NCBI GenBank assembly: GCA_000611775.1
Contig: KK106982.1
Coordinates: forward strand, 1,534,643-1,598,642
Direction of reading: 5' to 3'
From: Umbilicaria muhlenbergii
Taxonomy: Eukaryota; Ascomycota; Lecanoromycetes; Umbilicariales; Umbilicariaceae
Length of the DNA: 64,000 bases
Position 1 is the stretch's first letter. Each line of letters starts with the position of its first letter. Of this stretch, positions 57,294 through 64,000 are shown piece by piece. The position numbers were made by a program, and so were the translations under genes. The notes beneath the pieces were generated by a model. The model was given only the letters and a program-made list of their open reading frames with translations. It did no database searches and had not been told where the DNA came from.

Positions 57294-58554
57294 ATGAGGG
57301 GCTCTTTTATATTGATGGTTTTATTCCATCAGCTATGCGGGCTTACAATCATGGCTCTTGCTTCTTCTGTTGCCAATGCATCAAGCAGTGTCTCGAGTGT
57401 GTCGAGTGAGTTGCAATTGTCATTACAAGGTCCTATCCTGTGCCATATACTGACCGCCCTCCAGGTGCCACGCTCGGCAATTGCCAGCAGTTTATAGCCA
57501 GCGTCAACCCCTATCAAGGACCGTGGTGGGAAGGCATGAATGATACTCTCTCCGCCTTCTGCTTGACTAGCTGGTGTAGTACTTTGGCAAAGATCACACC
57601 TTACTCAACCGTATACGAGCAGCCTGTGTATCCACCCAAGTATCAACCGCCTACCAGCGCTAATCCAACGGCAACAATCACCAGCGGTCCTGCTTCCACT
57701 CCTTACACTTTTATCAGCTACTCTTCCTTACCATCGTTCTCCTCACCCTGCTGTGGTCAGTGCGCTCTCACCGTTAAGAGCGGGGCTCAAGTGCTGTATT
57801 GGCCTACGCCAGCCCCGCAACCTCCAGTAGAATCTGTTGTCGATGCAAACGGGTTCACATTGTACGTGTTACATCTTGTGGGTTGAGCGATGTGATTACT
57901 GACACTTTAAATAGCATATCTCCTTCTGTATACGTCGTCTTCAGTTCCCTAAGTGCTGGCGATAATTGTGGGACTGTTGGTCACATGCAACCAGACTACA
58001 CTACTTCTTTTGCACCGGACGAACTGTCCACACTATCCGGAGACATCCAAACCCCGTACATCACTCTGCCCTTCGACTACGCAGACTTAAGTGATTGCTT
58101 TACGTCTTTCGTCACTGTGACGTACAGCGAGGAATTTGATACCACGGAATTGTTCACTACAGTCGAGCCAGACTGGCAGACCCCAGCAGTTTATGACTTA
58201 TGGATGTCGAAATCCTATCGCTGTTACCCTAAAATAGTCTTAGGGACATGGATAACGGAGCTGGATCCTGCCTGGTCTTCGTGCACGGTGCCCTCAAACA
58301 TCGTGGGCGCTGGCCCCATCATTTACGGTAACCCTGTTGCATTGGGCAGTGACGATTCGCAACTTGGTCCTATCACCACCCCGTCCAGCAGCATGACCAT
58401 GACGGGAGCGGCGCCGAGTTCCGCTCCCCAGACTATCGCTGCAATCACCAGCACTGCAGAGGCTTCTGCGGTAACAAGTTCTAGTCAAGCTGGAACGGAT
58501 CAACCAGTTGCGTCAAGTTCAGCGTATCAGCGAATGGCTCGCCGTAGGCGCTAA
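57294..58554 (+). CDS. secreted Ser/Thr-rich protein of unknown function (382 aa)
   Basis: Exons 57,294-57,405, 57,465-57,861 and 57,915-58,554. Introns are 59 bp (GTGAGT...CTCCAG) and 53 bp (GTACGT...AAATAG), with split codons that restore frame. Residues 1-23 form a signal peptide (MRGSFILMVLFHQLCGLTIMA). The mature part has a Cys-containing domain: GNCQQFIASVNPYQGPWWEG, FCLTSWCSTL, SSPCCGQCALTV, NGFTFISPSVYVVFSSLSAG, FAPDELSTLSG, FDYADLSDCF and KSYRCYPKIVLG. It ends in a Ser/Thr/Ala-rich stalk (about 318-376) likely to be O-glycosylated. This architecture occurs in many uncharacterised fungal extracellular or cell-surface proteins. The usual GPI signal is not visible before the stop, where a basic MARRRR tail is found, so the 3' end may be altered. 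Confidence 0.8.
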
Positions 58555-59212
58555 TAATGTCATCGTGGTCACTCACACTAGGTGGTCCGGGGGTTGTTGA
58601 TTGACAGGACCAGGACTGAGGTGCTCACCGTCTCGGCAACCGGCGCTAATGGTGAAGCAGCGCCTTGATAATTTCAGGAGTGGGTAGCATTGGAGGAGGA
58701 GCGGTGGCTACACATGAGAGAGATCCATCAGTTGCATTTATAGGGGCTATGGTGAAAAAAGGGTGGCGATACTGGACTGTCACTGATCTGTGTGGTTGTA
58801 TCGATGGCCTTGTCAGCAGCGAGCTTGACGTCTATATTGGCAGATGCTTTGTCAGATAACGATCTCTTGACGGAATTTCATGTAAAGTGATGCCCGACCT
58901 TAATTGACTCGTGCTCGAAATTATTTTGGCCACATGAGACAGTTCGGAGCAGGCTTGGGATCTGACTGCAGGGATCTGACTGCAGATCCGTGCAAGAGAA
59001 GACTGGGGTAAGCCAGCGTCACTGACGTACCTACCTTACCTTACCCGTGCACGCCGTGCTACCGAACCTCGCTTACCTTAGGCAGGTCCCCACAAAGCTC
59101 GCCTCGACGTTAAGTTGTCGGTTCCCGTACGGCGGGCTGAATCGCCCATTCATGCTGATGCTCAATCATCCAATGGCAAAGGCGCCTCGCGGGTGACAGA
59201 AAATGTCTGACT
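58555..59212. other. intergenic, possibly decayed 3' part of the upstream gene
   Basis: No gene is supported. A small direct duplication, GGATCTGACTGCAG, lies at about 58,957-58,985. The first ~100 bp have coding-like composition and could be remains of a longer C-terminus of the secreted protein. Confidence 0.35.
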
Positions 59213-59791
59213 TGTAGATGGCTCAACAGCTTTAGAACTCGACGAGGTCGATAGAGACCAAGAAAAGCTTGGTGACAAAACAACAGAGATAGGCTAGGCC
59301 TACAATTCTGTACCCTAACGTTGTGGAATATCTGTTGACGCTGTTAATCTTTTGAAGATGCCGGCGCCTACTACCTGATCTCGGAGTACGTGAGACGGAG
59401 TGAATATGTTAGACCTCAGCGACTCGCAGAAGACAGTCACAGAAGAGATCGATATCCACCGTGCAACGCTGCGGTCCTTGACATCCAAAAGCGCCGGCGG
59501 ACCTTCCGGAATCGTCATCTCTCCATACCGCGTGACTCTGAAGCCCAAAAACGACAGGTGGACGAGTATGTCTTCTGTCACAACGATCTCTCCCAGCAAA
59601 ACATCACCGTCGACCTGAACACCTTGAAAATCAAGAGTATCATCGACTGGGAATACGCCGGCTTCTATCCCGGATACGTGGAGTTTTCGTTCTACACGCG
59701 GCTGGGTCCTTCGGCCGCGATCCAGGAGGAGATTGACGACACACCGCAGCTGCTGGAATTCCTCACCTCACGCGCAGTCAATCTCCGTTAG
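59213..59791 (+). pseudogene. aminoglycoside-phosphotransferase-like kinase, decayed
   Basis: Remains of a fungal APH/choline-kinase-fold protein. Three pieces of similarity lie in order but in different frames: TALELDEVDRDQEKL (59,230 on), AYYLISEYV followed in another frame by GVNMLDLSDSQKTV and GGPSGIVISPYRVTLKPKND (59,365-59,560), and then VDEYVFCHNDLSQQNITVD...KSIIDWEYAGFYPGYVEFSFY (59,567-59,791). The last carries the catalytic HNDLSxxN and metal-binding DWE motifs. At least two frame changes, several stops in the first part and a short deletion before VDEYVF are apparent, and the true N-terminus is gone. Although the catalytic loop reads well, the gene as a whole looks dead. An uncorrected assembly error could explain one frameshift but not all. 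Confidence 0.75.
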
Positions 59792-60854
59792 AATCAGTTC
59801 CCATACTCCCCCTTGCCCCCGTGGCGGTGAATTGCCCCTTCCCGTCAGCCCCTGCCCGAACGGGAAAGGCGCGTCATGTGACTCTGCCGCCGCTTAAAGT
59901 AGGTGGCTGGCCGTGTCCGCTTCTGTTCCCCCCACCCTCCCCCGCTCAACCGACCCCCCCGGGGTCCCCTCCCAAGCTTCCAAACACCAACACAATCCCA
60001 CGCAACGCCCGCGCCGCGTGGCAATGCCAACAGCGGCGCAGAGCCAGTTTTCACGATGCCCAACAATCATGTAACTAACTCTGCACTGTTGTCTCTCCGA
60101 CTGAGTCAGTGCCCTGGAGACAATTGAGACTGAAGAAAGTTGCGCCGATTCATAAAAGGGGAGGGAGAAAGTCGGGATGAAAAGAGTGACTGGTAGGCAG
60201 ATCCCTCCACTTCCGTTGACCCCGTGATTAGGCTCGCTGAATGAAGACTCGACTCATCAGATAGAGAAGTGTGTGCTGTACCAAGTCCCGACTTTACTGG
60301 AGTAGTGATCAGACCTCAGCAGTCGTGATCAGAACAAGGCGATTCGGGGGAGTTGGTTGAGCATTCGACCCCGCTTCATTGATTTCGCGAACTTTGTTCC
60401 TTCCGAGGCATAGACTTCATTATTTATTACCCAGTACTTGTATAGCACTAGAGACACTTGACCCCAGTGGCCAGACCCAGTTGAGCCAGTGGCGGCAGGA
60501 CCTCGGTAGTCGTCGTGGCCAGACCACGGTAGTCGTGATCGGGACATTCTTGCACATCGCAATCCTGGGGATGGCCTGGGGAATATCTAATCATGGCCTG
60601 GGGAATGGTGGCATCCGCATCCCCACCAAGTCATGGTCCGCATTGGCAATCTGGGCGCCACGCCGCCAATTGCTTGGAGAGCTGCAATTGGTATCGCAGC
60701 TCCGTGTAACCCCAATATATAAGTGCCGTGCAATCTGCTTGCTTCTTTCCGTGCCTCTTTCCTTGCCAATCTGCACATCTAATCGCCGGCGACCAGCCCT
60801 TCCGTTGTTACTTCTTGTATATCGTCGAGTCTCTGGGCTCACCGCTTTCGAACC
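59792..60854. promoter_or_regulatory. upstream region of the MFS transporter gene
   Basis: About 1.06 kb with no supported gene. Imperfect repeats of GGTAGTCGT / CAGTCGTGATC and GGCCAGACC lie at 60,317-60,545 and could be regulatory or just a duplication. A Y-rich stretch (60,741-60,765) lies ~100 bp before the start codon. Confidence 0.4.
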
Positions 60855-62448
60855 ATGTCTTATTCTCCTCCTTCGGACGACCATGACATGGAGAAGTCGC
60901 ATATGGGCGGTCATGTTGAGAAGACCGTGACCGAGATCTCCAATGACAGACACATCTCCGAATTCACCCCCGCGGAACAGCGAAAGATCATGCATCGCAT
61001 CGATCGTCGACTCGTCCTCACTCTCGGTGCCATGTACTGTGTCAGCTTGATGGACCGGACCAACCTTGGATCGGCGGCCATTGCCGGCATGACCAAGGAC
61101 CTCAAGATGCTTCACACCAATCGATACAGTCTGATTTCCCTGATCTTCTTCATCCCTTACGTCCTCTTCCAGCCACCGGCCACTGTCCTTCTCCGGAAGA
61201 TTGGGCCCCGCAAATTCCTATCCGCAATCACCCTCTTCTGGGGAGCGGTGATGATTGGCTTTGGCTTCGTGCACGACTGGACCGCGATGATGGGCCTCCG
61301 TGTGATCCTGGGCGTTTTGGAAGCTGGTTTCTTCCCTGGCTGCGCGTATCTATTGAGTACATGGTATACACGATATGATCTCCAGAAGCGCAACGCCGTC
61401 TTCTATCTCATCGGCAGCATGGCATCTGCGTTTGCAGGTATCCTCGCATACGGCTTCATGCAGATGGCTGGTCTCGGTGGTCTCGCAGGCTGGAAGTGGA
61501 TCTTCATTGTAAGCGATGCCCTTACCCTACTCGGCATGAACGGCCTCAACTAACACAAAATCCAGATGGAAGGCATCATCACCTGCCTCCTCGGCATCGC
61601 AGGCTACTTCCTCATCGTCGATTTTCCCGAACAGTCCAAGAACTCCTGGAAGTTCATCAACGAGGCCGAAGCTGCCTTCGTCGTCGCCCGCATCGAGAAA
61701 GACCGCCATGACGCCATCCCCGACAAGTTCCGCCTCGGCGCCTACCTCAAAAACGCCCTCGACATGAAAGTCTGGGGCTTCGCCGCTCTCTTCGGCCTTT
61801 CCACCACCACCTCCTACGCCATTGCCTACTTCCTCCCCATCATCCTTCGCGGCGGCCTGGGCTTCGATATCGCCAAAGCCCAGTGCCTTGTCGCTCCTCC
61901 CTATGTCGCGGCTGCCTTTGTCATGTATGGCGAGGCTGTGGTCGCCGATAAGATGCATCTGCGCGGGCCTTTCGTCGTGGTGAATGCGCTGCTGGGCCTC
62001 ATCGGCCTTCCGCTCCTGGGATACGCGAAAAACAACTCGGCTCGCTATTTCGGCGCTTTCCTCGCCACGATTGCCGGGAACGCCAACGTGCCTGCTGTGC
62101 TGACGTACCAGGCCAACAACATCCGTGGGCAGTGGAAGCGCGCGTTTTGCTCGGCCACACTGGTCGGCGCTGGAGGTATAGGGGGCATTATTGGTTCGAC
62201 TGTCTTCCGCGAGCAGGATTCGCCTGCATATGGTCCTGGAGTATGTAGATCCTTGGCCCCGTTCACATTGCGGATCAGGAAGTGAATCATTGCTAATGAT
62301 GACCTAGATCCTGACTACTATCATTGCTAACGCGCTCATCGTTGTTATCACTGCAGCGCTGACATTCAAGTTCTGGCGGGCAAACAAGCGCGTCGCGGCT
62401 GGTGGCAGGGCGATTGAGAACCAGCCGGGTTTCTTGTATACTATGTAA
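60855..62448 (+). CDS. MFS anion:cation symporter, allantoate/nicotinate permease type (489 aa)
   Basis: Plasma-membrane major-facilitator transporter of the fungal ACS family (Dal5/Tna1-like), importing small organic anions with protons; the substrate cannot be told from sequence. Exons 60,855-61,508, 61,566-62,240 and 62,308-62,448. Introns are 57 bp (GTAAGC...ATCCAG) and 67 bp (GTATGT...CCTAG), both phase 0. The cytosolic N-terminus of ~50 residues is followed by LTLGAMYCVSLMDRTNLGSA (TM1 with the DRxNxG signature). Next come QPPATVLLRKIGPRKFLS (loop 2-3 motif), GLRVILGVLEAGFFPGCAYL (TM4 family signature) and WYTRYDLQKRNAVFYLIGS. After a central loop come six more hydrophobic segments, including GNANVPAVLTYQANNIRGQWKRA. 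Complete with ~12 membrane segments. Confidence 0.93.
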
Positions 62449-62667
62449 AGTTCACATCTTTGCGATCACCTTTTGGGATCGGCTTGACCTTTCTTGTCAT
62501 CGTCTCAGGAGAGGTCACAGATGAGGAGTGGAAGTGAGAATACCGTCATCTTCAATGTGACGAAACAAAGCTTTCAAATATATATATGCCAAGCCTCATC
62601 GGAACCGCCGTGGATGTAAATGAAGCCTTGCCACCAGGAGTCCTGAGAAACTCCGTTGAAAACCAAA

Positions 62668-62691
62668 CCCCCTCGAGCAAAATCGAGGGGG
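62668..62691. repeat. perfect 9-bp inverted repeat
   Basis: CCCCCTCGA, 6-nt spacer, TCGAGGGGG. It lies ~220 bp past the transporter stop codon and could form a hairpin in the transcript 3' region. Confidence 0.7.
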
Positions 62692-63207
62692 GCTTTTGAA
62701 TTTCCCGGGCGACAACGACGCATGCGCAACGGGGATTCAACCAGGCTCAGTGACGTCGGCAGCCCCCACGAAGCTCGCCAGGACAGCGGCGCGGACTGTG
62801 TACCGGCAGTCACACCCCCACCGTCACACCTCCCCAGGCCAACTTCAGGTAGTGAACGCCACACTCTGACGCGCCACGAAGACGGGTGTGTTTGTTAGTC
62901 ATCAGACCGACATCACCAAAAAGGTTAACTAGACGGGTTGCCCCCGATTTGTCTGCCAACAGCATATCGAGGCGATGGAGTACTGCATGGGAGGACGAGG
63001 ACCAAGACGACGTTCGAACTGGTTTCCCAATCTTTCTCGCCGAGGCTTGCTTTCTCACCTGAGCACCAGTGCTTGAGTTGCCCGCGGCATCATCTTTCTC
63101 CACTATTCCTGTATGCAATTGCTCTTCACAATCATATTACAATCCTTGTCGTGCTCGTCACGTTGATGAGGACCACCTTTCGTATGGCGCAGCCACAAGC
63201 CTCAAGA

Positions 63208-63234
63208 CCCAAGACTCAAGACCAAAGTCTTGGG
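63208..63234. repeat. perfect 9-bp inverted repeat
   Basis: CCCAAGACT, 9-nt spacer, AGTCTTGGG, followed by tandem GGGCCTT words to 63,252. Confidence 0.7.
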
Positions 63235-64000
63235 CCTTGGGCCTTGGGCCTTCCTATTCGATGACTTGCTGGCTGTTTCTCTTTGCGAGGCCCCTTATCG
63301 GTGGGCACTCACTCCTCGCTTTCATCATCTCAGGCGAAATGTCTCGGGTGGGCGCACAGGCGCTCCTTCGCACGCTGCGGTTCTTTCTGATGCTTGCTGC
63401 GTTCACGCCACGCGCGTGACTCCTGGTACCATCTATACTGCCGGAAGTTCTGTCTCTCTGTTCCGAGGCCTATGGAGAGAGTTGCCTGCTTCATGTTTAG
63501 TCAATACCTTGCAAGCAAGCTCCTTCGGCCTCAAACAGCTTCTCGTGCTTTCATTTGTGGCCGGCGACGCTCGAACAGCTCAATGATGTATGCGTCTCAG
63601 TATCATTCTAACAAAGGTCATTTGTTCCCTGGTCGCTTCACCTCGAACAGCGCCCGTCAACCTGTGGCGGTTATCTGTTTCACACTTTCTTCAATGGTCT
63701 TGTTTGATATTGAGCTGATTGAGCACGTCTCACAATGTGAAAGGGGAAGTGCTTCGTAAGAAAGAAGTTGCTATTAATACAATGCTGATGTCTGATCTCG
63801 TGTTTCGCAGCTCTAGGTGGTATTGTATGAGTGCTTGTTTGATGGTATCTTGTTCATTCGTGTGGCACCTTCTAGGCCTTCTTAGTATAATCATATATAA
63901 CATGTACACTACATGTCAGTTCTCTCTCAGCAAAGCGCCTCTATCTATCCTATTCGCCTCCATCATCAGTAGATGACATTGTCCACATCTTTCTCTTACC

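Larger units (their letters stand above)
62449..64000. other. intergenic, no supported gene to the window end
   Basis: Two perfect short inverted repeats (62,668-62,691 and 63,208-63,234) and scattered short frames. None of the frames shows splice-consistent extension or family similarity. The distal part may belong to a gene outside the window. Confidence 0.4.

Noticed and set aside
61527-61958. 143-codon minus-strand Gly/Glu-rich frame
   Set aside because: Antisense shadow of the MFS transporter.
62656-63976. Several 80-120-codon frames near the right end
   Set aside because: Overlapping frames on both strands with no shared splice model and no family motifs.

Overview
The window looks like nuclear DNA of a filamentous ascomycete (Pezizomycotina; Eurotiomycete-like gene content, genus not determined). 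Genes carry 50-115 bp introns with GTAWGT-type donors and CTAAC/CTGAC-like branch sites. One gene is a trehalose synthase of the Neurospora ccg-9 type. The window falls into two compartments that meet near 35.4-35.8 kb.

Positions 1 to about 35,400 are an A+T-rich, nearly gene-free block of heavily mutated transposon fossils. CpG is almost absent while TpG and CpA (often as TCATGA) are very common, which points to repeat-directed or methylation-linked C-to-T change. LTR lengths and target-site duplications (TSDs) resolve a nest. Gypsy element A (about 5,020-34,232, + strand, 455-bp LTRs) was split by three other Gypsy elements: B (9,538-15,719, - strand, 171-bp LTRs), C (16,131-23,379, same family as A) and E (25,349-33,916, a chromodomain element with 403-bp LTRs). 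E itself holds a MITE-like DNA element and an A+T-rich fold-back element. Left of A lie a third copy of the A/C family (3' part only) and a less mutated Fot1/pogo DNA transposon remnant. A 13-copy 12-bp repeat and the end of another pogo-like DNA transposon sit at the right edge of the block.

Positions 35,800-64,000 are a normal-composition, gene-dense arm. In order it holds: a hypothetical protein; a secreted T1/U2-family ribonuclease; a second hypothetical protein; a predicted lipocalin-like protein; a nitroreductase; YEATS protein Yaf9; a COQ11-like atypical short-chain dehydrogenase; splicing factor SYF2; a putative mitochondrial helical protein; an acyl-protein thioesterase-like hydrolase; the trehalose synthase; a PAQR (adiponectin-receptor/Izh) membrane protein with an in-frame stop; a secreted Ser/Thr-rich protein; a decayed aminoglycoside-phosphotransferase-like gene; and an MFS transporter of the allantoate/nicotinate permease type. 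Two head-to-head pairs (yaf9/COQ11-like and SYF2/mitochondrial protein) probably share promoters. The genes are housekeeping and peripheral-metabolism genes and do not form an obvious pathway cluster.

Spliced models were built by eye from splice signals, frame and family conservation, so exon ends are predictions. I saw no tRNA, rRNA or CRISPR array. I found no clearly new biological system; the most unusual items are the nested fossil with its CpG-type mutation signature, the small G+C islands that escaped it, the GC-AG intron, and the interrupted PAQR gene.
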